Assembly: GCA_963763135.1 (NCBI GenBank)
Contig: CAVXNJ010000002.1
Coordinates: 62,001-126,000 of the forward strand
Direction of reading: 5' to 3'
Length of the DNA stretch: 64,000 nt
From: JANMZO01 sp963763135
GTDB lineage: Bacteria; Actinomycetota; Acidimicrobiia; Acidimicrobiales; JANYDT01
In this document: piece after piece, positions 21,410-31,224 of the stretch
Numbering within the stretch: position 1 is the first letter of the stretch
Layout: every line of letters begins with the position of its first letter
Translations under genes and position numbers: made by a program
Notes under the pieces: model-generated
Database searches by the model: none
What the model saw: the letters and a program-made list of their open reading frames with translations, nothing else
Told to the model about the DNA's origin: nothing

Positions 21410-22323
21410 GCTGCGCTCGCATTCACGTCGGCCTTGGTCAGGCGGAGAACCCGTCGCTGCACGAATGTGATCGCGGCGATCAGCACCATGAACAGCACCG
21501 ACTCCGTCGCGGCTTCGCCGTACTGCTGGGCCTCAAAGGCCGTGCGGTAGATGTGGAACCCGAGCACGCGGGTCGAATTCAGCGGGCCTCCCTCGGTCAT
21601 GATGTACACAAGGTCAAACACCCGAAACGACTGGAGGGTGGTGTAGGCCACCACGATGCCGGTCGCCGGACCGAGCAGCGGCCAGGTGACCGAGTGGAAC
21701 TTCTGCCAGCGCGATGCGCCGTCGATCTCGGCTGCTTCGAGATAGTCCTTCGGAACCTGCTGGAGGCCGGCGACGAACACGACCATCATCTGCCCGGCGT
21801 GGAACCACACCTGGACGATCGCCAGAAAGAAGATTGCGGTCTTCGGGCTTCCGAGCAGCGCCGGGCGGTACCCGATCCCAAGCTTCTCCAGGACCGTCGT
21901 GATGAGGCCCGAACTGGGGTCATAGACGAACTGCCAGATAAAGGCGACGGCACTTGACGCAAGGATCGTCGGGAAGAACAGCAATGCGCGCATAGCAATG
22001 GTGGAGCGGTTGTTGCGCAGAAGGAACAGCGAGTAAACGAGAGCGATCGCCGTCTGGGCCAGCACCACGATGATCATGAACTTCAGGCTGACCCACACGC
22101 TGTTGTGGAATGTGGTGTCGTCGAAGAGTTTGGTCTTGTAGTTCTCCAGGGCGACGTAGCCCGGAGACGTGCCGGGTCCCTCCCAGTTGAAGAAGGAGTA
22201 GTACAGCGCCTGCAGCGTCGGGAATACAAAGAACAATCCGTACAGCAGGAGAGCGGGAAACGCGAACAGGTACAGCGGTCGTCGCGGCGAGAGATGACGT
22301 GAACGAATGGTGGAGGCGGACAT
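21406..22323 (-). CDS. Sugar ABC transporter permease, MalF/CUT1 type
   Basis: A 305-residue permease with six spans and the EAA loop DYLEAAEIDGASRWQKFHSVTWPLLGP. It heterodimerises with the next permease. ATG 22323. About 100 bases and a terminator-like hairpin separate it from the binding protein gene, which fits lower expression of permeases than of the binding protein. Confidence 0.9.
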   Translation of the reverse strand: MSASTIRSRHLSPRRPLYLFAFPALLLYGLFFVFPTLQALYYSFFNWEGPGTSPGYVALENYKTKLFDDTTFHNSVWVSLKFMIIVVLAQTAIALVYSLFLLRNNRSTIAMRALLFFPTILASSAVAFIWQFVYDPSSGLITTVLEKLGIGYRPALLGSPKTAIFFLAIVQVWFHAGQMMVVFVAGLQQVPKDYLEAAEIDGASRWQKFHSVTWPLLGPATGIVVAYTTLQSFRVFDLVYIMTEGGPLNSTRVLGFHIYRTAFEAQQYGEAATESVLFMVLIAAITFVQRRVLRLTKADVNASAA

Positions 22324-22377
22324 GATGACCCTGTCGTAGTTGCGACGGTGTGGTTCCGGTTCAGGAGCAAACGAAAA

Positions 22378-22408
22378 CGAGGGGCGCTCCGAATCGGAAC
22401 GCCCCTCG
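22378..22408 (-). terminator. Attenuator hairpin between binding protein and permeases
   Basis: On the minus strand a stem of about 14 bp (one G-U pair) is followed by TTTTCGTTT, 15 bases after the binding protein stop. This has the form of an intrinsic terminator inside an operon, likely partial read-through. Confidence 0.7.
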
Positions 22409-22422
22409 CTGCATACTGGGAG

Positions 22423-23856
22423 CTACTTACCGAGCTTCTGGTCGATGATGGCCTGCGCGTCGGCGGCGGCCTTCTTCGGATCCTTGCCGCCGGCGACGGC
22501 GAGGAACGCATCTTCAACCGCGTTGCGGATGTCGAGGTTCAGGAACTGGAAGCGGGGAGCGAGGAAGACCCGCTTGTTCGCCCAGGCGCTCGTGTCCTGG
22601 AGTTCCTTCGTCTTGTACTTGACGTTCGCCACGGTGGAGTGCTGCGAGGTGCCGTTCGCGTACTTCTCCGCGTTCTCCGGCTGGCTCATCCAGTCGACGA
22701 ACTTGATCGCGGCGGCCTGCTTCTTCGCGTCTTTCTGACGGGCGTTGACGCCAAGAATGAACGTGGCGTTGTAGATGCCTTCCCACTTCGGCTTCTGGCC
22801 GAGCGGGGTGGTGATCGGCGAGTACAGGTCGAAGTTGAGCTTCGGGTTGAGCTTGAGGGCCGGACCCATCGAGAACGTGCCGGTGGCGAGCATGAGCGCC
22901 TTGCCGTTGGCGAAATCGGCCAGTGCGCCGTTGTCGTTGACGGCGAGCGGGTTGTCGCCGAAGCAGTCTTCGGAGATCTCCTTGAACGTCTGCAGGCTCT
23001 TGGTCATCCAGAAGTCGGTGACCTTCGCCTGGCCCGTGTCGATCATCTCGAAGCCGTTGTCGGTCGGCATGATGTTCATGACGAGACCGTTCATGGAGAG
23101 CTGTCCGGCGTTGCCGCGCACGCCGCCCGGCCATGCGATCGGCGTGATGCCCTTGCTCTTGACGGTCAGACAGAAGCGCTGCAGATCGTTGATGGTCTGC
23201 GGAAGGGTGACGTTGAGCGACTTCAGCAGGTCGACGTTGACCAGCGGCATGTTGAACACCAGCTGGTACGGGAGGCCGAGTTGCTTACCGTCGAACGAAC
23301 CCGGAGCGATGAGGTTCTTGTTGTAGTTCTTCACAAACGGCTGGTTGCTCAGGTCGAGCCACACGCTGCCGCCGTTGGCCTTCGCCATGTTGAAGAACTG
23401 GGCGCCACGGAAGGCGGTGAAAACGTCGGCCGGCTTGCCGTCGAGGATGTCCTGGAGGGCCTGCGACTGGTAGTCGTTGGAGTTCTTGATCGACTGCTCG
23501 ACTTCGATGCCGGTCTTCGCGGTGAAGTCCTTGATGATGTCGGCGATGACGTCTTTGTCTTCAGCGCGCCAGTGGAAGAACGTGATCTTCGTGCCCTTGA
23601 GGTCGTCGGCGGCGGCACCGGCGTTCGAAGCACCTCCAGCGGCGACCGGGGCAATGGTGGCGGCGGTGACTTCGATTTCACGGTAGACGTACTTGCTGCC
23701 TTCCTTCTTGCAGATCAAGGTACCCGTCGTCTTGTTCACCTGCTTCTTGGTGCAGGCGCCACCGGCTTTGGCAGCCGTCGCAGCGAATGCGACCGGCGTG
23801 ACGAGCCCGGCGGCGAGTGTGCACGCGGTTGCGGCCGCGAGCCAGTGTTTCTTCAT
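22423..23856 (-). CDS. Extracellular solute-binding protein, sugar ABC importer
   Basis: A 477-residue secreted protein. Signal peptide MKKHWLAAATACTLAAGLVTP...AFA without a lipobox; then a small Cys-pair module (ACTKKQVNKTTGTLICKKEG) common on exported proteins of this type of actinobacterium; then a family-1 solute-binding domain (ITFFHWRAEDKDVIADIIKD ... TGIEVEQ). The binding domain is Asp/Lys-rich with the conserved AIKFVDWMSQPENAEKYA. Substrate not predictable. An upstream 32-bp tandem repeat may lie in its leader. Confidence 0.9.
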   Translation of the reverse strand: MKKHWLAAATACTLAAGLVTPVAFAATAAKAGGACTKKQVNKTTGTLICKKEGSKYVYREIEVTAATIAPVAAGGASNAGAAADDLKGTKITFFHWRAEDKDVIADIIKDFTAKTGIEVEQSIKNSNDYQSQALQDILDGKPADVFTAFRGAQFFNMAKANGGSVWLDLSNQPFVKNYNKNLIAPGSFDGKQLGLPYQLVFNMPLVNVDLLKSLNVTLPQTINDLQRFCLTVKSKGITPIAWPGGVRGNAGQLSMNGLVMNIMPTDNGFEMIDTGQAKVTDFWMTKSLQTFKEISEDCFGDNPLAVNDNGALADFANGKALMLATGTFSMGPALKLNPKLNFDLYSPITTPLGQKPKWEGIYNATFILGVNARQKDAKKQAAAIKFVDWMSQPENAEKYANGTSQHSTVANVKYKTKELQDTSAWANKRVFLAPRFQFLNLDIRNAVEDAFLAVAGGKDPKKAAADAQAIIDQKLGK

Positions 23857-23873
23857 GGATTCCCCCTGGTTGT

Positions 23874-23970
23874 GTTGCAGTGTGAAGTGGTGCGTGTGGA
23901 GTGATGTTGCAGTGTGAAGTGGTGCGTGTGGAGTGGTGTTGCAGTTGCAGTGTGGTGTTGCGTGGAGTGG
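23874..23970. repeat. 32-bp tandem repeat upstream of the binding protein gene
   Basis: GTTGCAGTGTGAAGTGGTGC-type units start at 23874, 23906 and 23938 (the last truncated). The array begins 17 bases upstream of the binding-protein start, so it is probably in that gene's leader. The rest of 23971-24081 shows no feature. Confidence 0.75.
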
Positions 23971-24081
23971 CTACCGAACCCAGCCTGAACAACCGGTTGT
24001 GTCGGAATGGCCGGATATCTTCGCACACTTGAGCCAATAATTACACTGAGCCGTGCTGAACCGGCCGGAGCCCCCGCTGCC

Positions 24082-25209
24082 TCAGCGGAGTCCGAGTTCC
24101 TCCAGGAGTACCGGGCGACCTTCGTCGATGGATCGGTGCGCCGCCACACCCACCGCGATCGACCACAGCCCCTCCTCGACGGTCACGGCCGGTGGCTGAC
24201 CGAGCCGGATGGCGTCGAGGAAACCGAGGTGTTCCAGGTAGCTCGCACCGTGGTGGTACCCGACATGGCCGACCCGCTCATCGGTCGACGCGTCGAGTTC
24301 GATCAGTTTGTTCGGGCTCGGGTGACCATCGGGTTGGGTTGGGATGCGCCGACCGATGGTCACCGTACCTTCGGTCACCTTCGACTCAACCTTCCCGCGG
24401 TCACCGACCCCGACGAGTTCCTGTTCGTTCTTCGACGCCTCGGCGAACATGCACAGATCGAGAAGACCGCGTGCTCCGTTGGCATAGTCGACGATGACGA
24501 AGGCGTTGTCGAGAATGTCGGGCACTTCGCCGGCCGGGTTGCCCGGATAGCGCTCGTCGAGGTGGTTCACGTCCTGCCCGCCGCTCGCGTAGACGCGAAC
24601 CGGGCGCGCGCCGACGGCCAGGTTCATCAGGTCGAAGAAGTGGCAGCATTTCTCGACCAGCGTTCCTCCCGTGTTCTGCGAGAACCGGTTCCAGTCGCCG
24701 ACCTTGACGAGGAATGGAAACCGGTGCTCGCGGATCGAGATCATCTTCAGCGTGCCGATGTTTTCCGACGTCAGCTGGCTGAGGAACTGGGCGACCGGCG
24801 GCATGTAGCGGTACTCCAGCCCCATCCACACCACACCCCGGTGGGTCGCGGCCCGGGCCACCACGTTCTGCGCGTCTTCGATGGTGGTGCAGAGAGGCTT
24901 CTCAACCATTACGTGAAGGTCGGGGGCCAGGGCGAAGATGTCGTCGAGCACGGCGGCGTGGGTGAAGTTCGGGGTGCAGATCACGACCGCGTCAACGAGG
25001 CCCGAGGTGAGCATGGTCCGGTAGTCGTCGAACTCGGTCGGCCCCGGTCGGTCGCCCATCGCCACGCGGGCCTTCTGTCGGGAGGGTTCGTGCGGGTCGG
25101 CGATGGCCGTCACCGAGGTTCCGGGGATGGCCACCAGGTTGCGGATGTGCTCGCAGCCCATGAGGCCGGTTCCGATGATGCCGTAGCGGACGTGCGTTCC
25201 TTCGTTCAC
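24082..25209 (-). CDS. Gfo/Idh/MocA family NAD(P)-dependent oxidoreductase
   Basis: A 375-residue sugar/inositol dehydrogenase-like enzyme. The Rossmann motif GIIGTGLMG is at residue 10, the EKPLCTTIEDAQ segment (catalytic Lys) near residue 97, and the second-domain motif GGTLVEKCCHFFDLMN carries the usual His. GTG 25209 is used because no ATG lies before the Rossmann strand; the longer frame overlaps the divergent GntR gene. It is upstream of the sugar importer on the same strand, suggesting it acts on the imported sugar. Substrate unknown. Confidence 0.88.
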   Translation of the reverse strand: MNEGTHVRYGIIGTGLMGCEHIRNLVAIPGTSVTAIADPHEPSRQKARVAMGDRPGPTEFDDYRTMLTSGLVDAVVICTPNFTHAAVLDDIFALAPDLHVMVEKPLCTTIEDAQNVVARAATHRGVVWMGLEYRYMPPVAQFLSQLTSENIGTLKMISIREHRFPFLVKVGDWNRFSQNTGGTLVEKCCHFFDLMNLAVGARPVRVYASGGQDVNHLDERYPGNPAGEVPDILDNAFVIVDYANGARGLLDLCMFAEASKNEQELVGVGDRGKVESKVTEGTVTIGRRIPTQPDGHPSPNKLIELDASTDERVGHVGYHHGASYLEHLGFLDAIRLGQPPAVTVEEGLWSIAVGVAAHRSIDEGRPVLLEELGLR

Positions 25210-25339
25210 GAACGTGACACGGTAGTGCGGCGTGCGGCGGTCAGCGTCGTTGGGATCATTTCGCGTTGAACAGGTTGGAAACACAGGGTTCACGGGACGG
25301 TAAAGCCTGGGAAACTGCCGACCCCTACGGTCGACACCG

Positions 25340-26093
25340 ATGTATACCGACCTGAATACGGTTCTCGGAAACACCTCGGCGACCTCGCCCACGGGGTCGG
25401 TAGGGGGCGCGGCCGCGGGATCGGGTCGGCTCGGTGACGACGCGTACTCGCTGTTGAAGACCCGAATTCTGCGGGGCGAGTTCCCCCTGAACGTGCGGCT
25501 CGTCGAGACCCGACTGGCCAAAGAACTCGGCCTCTCCCGCACCCCGGTGCGCGAGGCGCTGGCCCGCTTGGCGGCGGAATCGCTGCTGAAGTCCCATCCC
25601 GACGGAGGATTTCAGCCGCGGATTCCCGACACGATCGCCATTCGGGAACTCTACGAAGTGCGGGCGGCGCTGGAGCACCAGGCCCTGCAGCGGCCGGGGC
25701 GCAACGGCACCCAGCACGACCGGACGATTCTTGAACCACTCCGCGATTTCTGGCTCAGCCTGCTGAACGGGAAACAACCCGAGCCCTCGCCTGAGTTCGT
25801 GCTGTTGGACGAATCGTTCCACGTCACCCTCGCCCTGTCGGCGGGTAACCGGGCGACGGCCGAGATGCTGACCCGGGTCAACGAGCGGATCCGCATCATC
25901 CGCATGCAGGACTTCCTCGATGAGACCCGCATCCGATTGACGATCGAGGAGCACCTGTCGATCGTCACCGACGTACTCGACGGGAATGTGCTCGCCGCGG
26001 AGATGGCGTTCGTGGCGCACCTCGCCGAGTCCATGGCCTTCGTGGCCGAACGCGCGGCAGGCGGCGATCGCCCGCATGGTGATTGGGGGATGA
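25340..26093 (+). CDS. GntR/FadR-family transcriptional regulator (frame runs on into ABC ATPase)
   Basis: Residues about 30-105 are a GntR winged helix (LKTRILRGEFPLNVRLVETR, LAKELGLSRTPVREALARL), followed by an all-helical FCD ligand domain (ELYEVRAALE, VLLDESFHVTLALSAGN). The open frame does not stop but continues into the ABC ATPase. There is a run of five G at 26085-26089; reading one fewer gives a TGA at 26091-26093 overlapping the ATPase ATG 26090 in an ATGA arrangement, as at every other junction of this operon. I infer two genes. Divergent from the oxidoreductase (130 bases) and probably controls the operon, perhaps autoregulated. Confidence 0.82.
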
Positions 26094-27702
26094 ACATGAA
26101 CGGACTTCCTGATGCATCGCAACTGCACACATCGCGACCAGAGCCATCGCGACCAGAGGCATCGCGACCACCGCTGCTGAAAGCCCGGGCCATCCGCAAA
26201 GTCTTCGGACCCGTGCTGGCCAACGACAACGTCGACCTCACCCTGTTGCACGGCGAGGTGCACGCCGTTCTGGGCGAGAACGGTGCAGGGAAGTCGACGC
26301 TCATGAAGGTGCTGTTCGGCCTGTACCCCGCCGATGGCGGAACGATCGAAGTGGAAGGTCGAGCCGTCGAGATGGCGAGTCCGGCCATCGCCCGTGAGAA
26401 CGGGATAGGCATGGTGTTCCAGGATCTCCGGCTCGTGCCGGCGCTGACGGTTGTGGAGAACATCGGGCTTTCGCTGCTCGACCGAGGTCTTCGTTTCGAC
26501 CGGAAATCGCTGTCCAAACAGATCGTCGAAGCGGCCGAGCAGTTCGGGCTGGCGGCCAACCCGGCGGCGACGGTGCGGGAGCTGTCGATCGGCGAACGTC
26601 AGCGCGTCGAAATACTACGTGTGCTTATGACTGGTGCGAAGCTCGTAATCCTCGACGAACCGACGAGCGTTCTTGCTCCCCAGGAGGTCGACCAGCTCTT
26701 CGCCGGTCTCCGCTCGCTGAAGGATCAGGGCCTGGCCGTGGTCGTCATCACCCACAAGCTCGCTGAGTCACGCTCGATCGCCGACCGGGTGACGGTGCTG
26801 CGCGGGGGACGCCTGATCGTCGACGGGGCCGATCCGTCGACAATGAACAACGACGAGTTGATCGAGGCGATGGTCGGCCGATCCGTTCAGGGATTGCCGG
26901 CCGACCGGGTGCCAACGCGCGAAGGACCGGCCCGCAGCCCTGTCACTGCGACCGGATCTCCATCCACGATCGCCGTCGGGGCAACCTCCTCGAGGACGTG
27001 ACATTTCAGGTGGAGGCCGGGGAGATGGTCGGCGTCGCGGGAGTGGCCGGTAACGGTCAGCTTCCCCTCTACGAGGTCGCCCTGGGTCTTGTCGCTCCGA
27101 CCACCGGGACCCTGTCGATCGGTGGCCAACTGATCGCCAAGCCCACCCCGCAGGCGGTCCTGGCGGCCGGCGCCGTGGGTGTTCCCGAGGATCCGATCCG
27201 TGATGCTGTCGTTCCCGGACTCTCGGTCCACGAGCACGTCGCGCTCGACGCCCGACGACTGTTTCGCAAGGGTTTGAACATCGACTGGGGCAAGGTTCGG
27301 CACCACTATTCCGAGGGCAACCGCTTCAGCGAGTTGCGCGGCGCCCACGGCGACCGGCGGCTCGAATCACTCTCGGGCGGCAACATCCAACGGGTCATGT
27401 TGATACGCGCGCTTAGTGCATCGCATGCTTCGCTCGTGGTGGCGGCGTATCCGAGTCGCGGCCTTGACATCGCGACCACGCGCCGAACCCAGGAACTCCT
27501 CCTGGAAAAACGCGCCGGTGGGGCCGGCGTTCTGTTGATCTCCGAAGACCTCGACGAGCTGTTTGAGCTGTGCGACCGCATCGCCGTGTTGCACGCGGGT
27601 CGGTTGGTCGGCGTGGTCGATCCGAAGGTGTCGGACCGCTACGAAGTCGGCCGCATGATGCTCGATGCCCACGAACCGGTTGCGGCTGGCGGTGCGAAAT
27701 GA
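26090..27702 (+). CDS. ABC importer ATPase with two ABC domains, BMP/nucleoside type; interrupted by frame change near 26930-26955
   Basis: The first domain has Walker A GENGAGKST, signature LSIGERQRVEIL and Walker B LVILDEPTS. The second, from about 26950 in another frame, has a degenerate Walker A (AGVAGNGQ), signature LSGGNIQRVMLIRAL and Walker B-like LVVAAYPSRGLD. This pattern is normal for YufO/RbsA-type duplicated ATPases. The first frame stops at 26999-27001. The linker strand reads LSLR in the intermediate frame and ISIHDRRRGNLLEDVTF in the last, so the net shift is +2, possibly two +1 events. The end overlaps the permease start (ATGA). Confidence 0.82.
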
Positions 27703-28789
27703 CATCGACGGACGCTCAACTCACGACCGTCGGAGCGCTCTCGCACAACGAGGTCGTCACGTCGGACCGCGCCAGGGCGCTCGCCGCAAGCGACGGTCAG
27801 GTTTCTCGCGGCCTTCGGCGGCGCGCTCGCGCTGTTCGCGGTGCTCATGCTGATCAAGGGGGTGAACCCGTTCGTCGCCTACAAAGACATGGTGGTGTCG
27901 ACGTTCGGGGACTCCTACCAGGTGGCCGGCATCCTCGTGCGGGCCACCCCGATCATCCTGGCCGGTCTCGCCGTCAGTGTGCCGGCCCGAGCGGGCCTCA
28001 TCAATGTCGGTGGGGAGGGCCAGTTGATCATGGGTGGCGTCGCAGCGATGGGCGTTTCGTTGCTCATCGACGGCAGCCTTCCCGGCCCCGTTTCGCTGGT
28101 GCTCATGGGTCTTGCGGCGGCCGTCGCCGGTGGGCTCTGGTCAGGGATCGCGGCACTGCTGCGGTTGAAGATCGGCATCGCCGAATCGGTGACGACCCTG
28201 CTGCTCAACTACATCGCCCTCGACATCATGTACTTCCTCATCTACGACCGCTGGAAGGATCGAGCGGGATCGGGCCAACCGGCCACCCGGCCGGTGTCGA
28301 CCGGTGAGCACCTGCCGCTGTGGTCCGATACCCGGGTTCACCTCGGCCTGATCGTCGCCCTGGCGTGTGCCGGGCTGATCTTCGTGCTGTTCCGCAAGAC
28401 CGGTTGGGGCTTCCAGCTCCGGGTGGTCGGCGGCAACATGGAAGCAGCCCGCCGATCCGGGCTTAAGGTAAGTGCGCTTATCGTTAGTGCAATGCTCGTG
28501 GGTGGAGCCCTCGCCGGGCTCGGCGGCTTTGCCCAACTTGCCGGGGCCGAGTTCAAACTCCGATCCGGATTCCTTGCCGGTTACGGCTACGTCGGCCTTC
28601 CTCGGATCGTGGCTCGGACGCCATCGCCCCGTCGGTGTCACGGTGGCCTGCACGGTGCTCTCGGCGATCGCCATCACCGGTGACAGCCTGCAACTCGACT
28701 CCAAGCTTCCAGCGGCGAGCGTGAACGTTCTCATGGCCCTCGTGCTTCTCGGGGTCTTCGGTTTCGGCAAGAAGCGAAAGGCTGTTTAA
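27699..28789 (+). CDS. ABC importer permease 1 (BMP/nucleoside type), two +1 frame changes
   Basis: PF02653-type permease. ATG 27699 overlaps the ATPase stop. The N-terminal 31 residues are in one frame; the first membrane helix (TVRFLAAFGGALALFAVLMLI) is +1 from about 27792; the body follows (NPFVAYKDMVVSTF; GLINVGGEGQLIMGGVAAMG; GIAESVTTLLLNYIALDIM). Near 28594 it shifts +1 again to FLGSWLGRHRPVGVTVACTV and ends GFGKKRKAV. The joined product of about 360 residues matches family length. As written, no single frame encodes a working permease. Confidence 0.78.
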
Positions 28790-28792
28790 GCA

Positions 28793-29710
28793 ATGCTGAT
28801 GCTTACGGAAGTGCTCACCGGAGGGGTCCGGGGAGGAACCTCGATTCTGTACGCCGCACTCGGTGAGTCGGTGTCGGAACGCTCGGGTGTGGTCTATCTC
28901 GGAACCGAAGGCTCGATGCTCATGGGCGCGCTGGCCGGGTACGCCGTGGCCTCCGAAACCGGCCAGGTGTGGTTCGGTGTCTTGGCCGGTGCCGCCGCCG
29001 GGGGAGCGCTCGCCGCGGTCCACGCGTATCTCGTGCTGAGCCGCGGCGCGAACCAGCTCGCGACCGGCCTGGTGGTGCTGTTTCTCGGGCTCGGCCTGAC
29101 GTCGCTGTTCGGTGCGAACTACGTGCAGGCCCTGGCTCCGTCGTTTCGGCCCGTTGCTATACCGGGCCTGTCGTCGATTCCGTTTGTCGGCACGGTGCTC
29201 TTCAAACAGGACCCCCTGGTCTACCTGTCGTTTGTCCTCGTGCCCGCGCTGTGGTGGTTCATAAGTCGAAGTCGATGGGGCGTGCTGCTGCGCGCCGCCG
29301 GTGAACGCTCGGAAGTTCTCACCGCCACCGGCCACGGTGTGCTCCGTATCCAGTACGCGGCCGTCGTCGTGTGTGGCATGTTCGCCGGAATCGGTGGCGT
29401 TCACCTTTCGACCGCCTACACGAAGTCGTGGTTCGAGAACATGGCGCAGGGCCGGGGATTTGTCGCCGTCGCCGTTGTGATGTTCGCCGCCCGTCAACCG
29501 TTCAAAGTTGCCGCCGGCGCGTACCTTTTCGGTGCTGCCCTTGCGCTGTCTCCTGCTCTGCAGGCCCGCGGCTACGGCATCAACCAGTTTGCGCTCGATG
29601 CGGTCCCGTATCTGGTGACCCTCGGGGTGCTGATCGTGCTCGGGAAGCGGCGAACCGCCGATCTTCCGGAAGGCCTGTCGAAGGTCTTCGAAGCGACGCC
29701 CACCACCTGA
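28793..29710 (+). CDS. ABC importer permease 2 (BMP/nucleoside type)
   Basis: A 305-residue permease with eight or so spans, intact. Conserved family motifs: SERSGVVYLGTEGSMLMGAL, NQLATGLVVLFLGLGLTSLFG and a C-terminal ALDAVPYLVTLGVLIVLGKRR. It pairs with permease 1. Three bases separate it from the preceding stop. Bases 29711-29790 are an A/C-rich stretch of CACAGCAACACAAC-like repeats before the binding lipoprotein. Confidence 0.9.
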   Translation: MLMLTEVLTGGVRGGTSILYAALGESVSERSGVVYLGTEGSMLMGALAGYAVASETGQVWFGVLAGAAAGGALAAVHAYLVLSRGANQLATGLVVLFLGLGLTSLFGANYVQALAPSFRPVAIPGLSSIPFVGTVLFKQDPLVYLSFVLVPALWWFISRSRWGVLLRAAGERSEVLTATGHGVLRIQYAAVVVCGMFAGIGGVHLSTAYTKSWFENMAQGRGFVAVAVVMFAARQPFKVAAGAYLFGAALALSPALQARGYGINQFALDAVPYLVTLGVLIVLGKRRTADLPEGLSKVFEATPTT

Positions 29711-29817
29711 GCGCCCAAGAACCCACAGCAACACAACCCCCACAGCAACACAACCCCACAGCCACACAGCAACACACACAGTAATAAGCACACGTATTAA
29801 ACCTTCTGGAGGATAAC

Positions 29818-31108
29818 TTGCGATCACGACTTCTCATTCCCGCGGCTTTGGCCGCGCTCTCGATCCTGGCGGTGGGGTGTTCGAGCGATAAAGCCGCCGA
29901 CACCACCGTCGCGGCGGAGACCACTGCCGCAGCGGCCGAAACCACGGCTGCTGCGACCGACACGACCGCCGCGGCAGCCACGGAAACGACTGCAGCTGCT
30001 GCCACGGAAACGACCGTCGCCGCCGCAACCGAGACCACCGCTGCGGCCGCCGCCACAGGGACCGGCCCGGGTGTCGGATCGAAGAAGGTCGGGTTCATCT
30101 TCGTCGGCCCGAAGGACGACTACGGATACAACCAGGCGGCGTACGCCGGCAGCCAGGCCGTGAAGGCGGCGTTCCCCGATCTTGAGGTGTTGACCGCCGA
30201 GAACGTGCCGGAAGACGACAACGCGACCCGCATCATGGAGAAGATGATCTCCGATGGCGCGAAGATCATCTTCGCCACGTCGTACGGTCACCTGGATCCG
30301 GCTCTGAAGGTTGCTGCTGCGCACCCTGACGTGGCCGTGGTCCAACAGGGCAACTTCATCAAGGACGCCGTTCCGGCCAACGCTGGCACCTACTTCGGTA
30401 CCGTGTACGAGCCGGTGTATCTCGCGGGCATCGCCGCCGGCAAGGCCACCAAGAGCAACAAGCTCGGTTACGTCTATGCGTTCCCGATTCCGCAGACCAT
30501 TGCGAACATCAACGCCTTCCAGCTCGGGGCCGCAGTCGGTGAACCCGGCGGTCGAGACGCTAGTCGTCAACACCTCGAACTGGTGCGACCCGGCCAAGCA
30601 GGCCGAGGCCGCGAAGAGCCTGTTCGCCCAGGGCGTCGACGTCATCACCCAGCACCAGGACTGCACCGCCACCATCACCAAGGCGGCGGAAGAAGCGGGC
30701 AAGATGGTCGTCGGCTACCACGCCGACGCCTCGTCGCTGGCCCCGAAGGGCTGGGTCGCCGGTTCCGAATGGAAGTGGGACGACCTGTACATCGACATCG
30801 TGAAGACGGCTCTTGCCGGTAACTTCACCGGTTCGAAGTACAACGCCAACTTCCGGGTCGGTTACAAAGACGGTGGTAACCCGTTCGTCCAGTCGAAGTA
30901 CGGCGCGATGATCGATGATGCGACGAAGGCCAAGATCGAAGAGGCCAAGACGCTGATTTCGAGCCCCGAAGGTTCCCCGTTCACGGGACCGGTCATGGCT
31001 CAGGATGGCTCGGAGATGTTCCCGGCCGGTGTGCCCGACTACGCCACGGTCGAGTCGAAGAACACCGTGTTCGTCAAGGGCGTCATCGGAGAAATTCCGA
31101 AGGGCTGA
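29818..31108 (+). CDS. BMP-family substrate-binding lipoprotein, +1 frame change near 30532
   Basis: TTG 29818 with GGAGG upstream. Signal peptide with lipobox (ILAVGC), then a long Ala/Thr-rich spacer (TTAAAAETTAAATDTTAAAA), then the BMP domain: KVGFIFVGPKDDYGYNQAAY, GAKIIFATSYGHLDPALKVAA, VYEPVYLAGIAAGKATK. Near 30532 the frame shifts +1 and the domain continues QSVNPAVETLVVNTSNWCDP, ending VFVKGVIGEIPKG at 31108. The joined 430 residues is normal. BMP proteins bind nucleosides, purines and similar ligands. Confidence 0.82.
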
Positions 31109-31124
31109 CCCGTCGGATCTTGGG

Positions 31125-31154
31125 CGGGGGTGGTCGATCCACCGGCCACCCCCG
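31125..31154 (+). terminator. Intrinsic terminator-like hairpin after the BMP gene
   Basis: A GC-rich stem (CGGGGGTGG with CCACCCCCG plus three further pairs) 16 bases after the stop. No strong T-run follows. It may set transporter versus enzyme levels within the operon. Confidence 0.6.
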
Positions 31155-31224
31155 TGCAGTTCTGCAATTTGATATCGCTTCGGCGGACGAAGTTTTATGT
31201 GTACCTACGATGTAAGGAGTCGGC

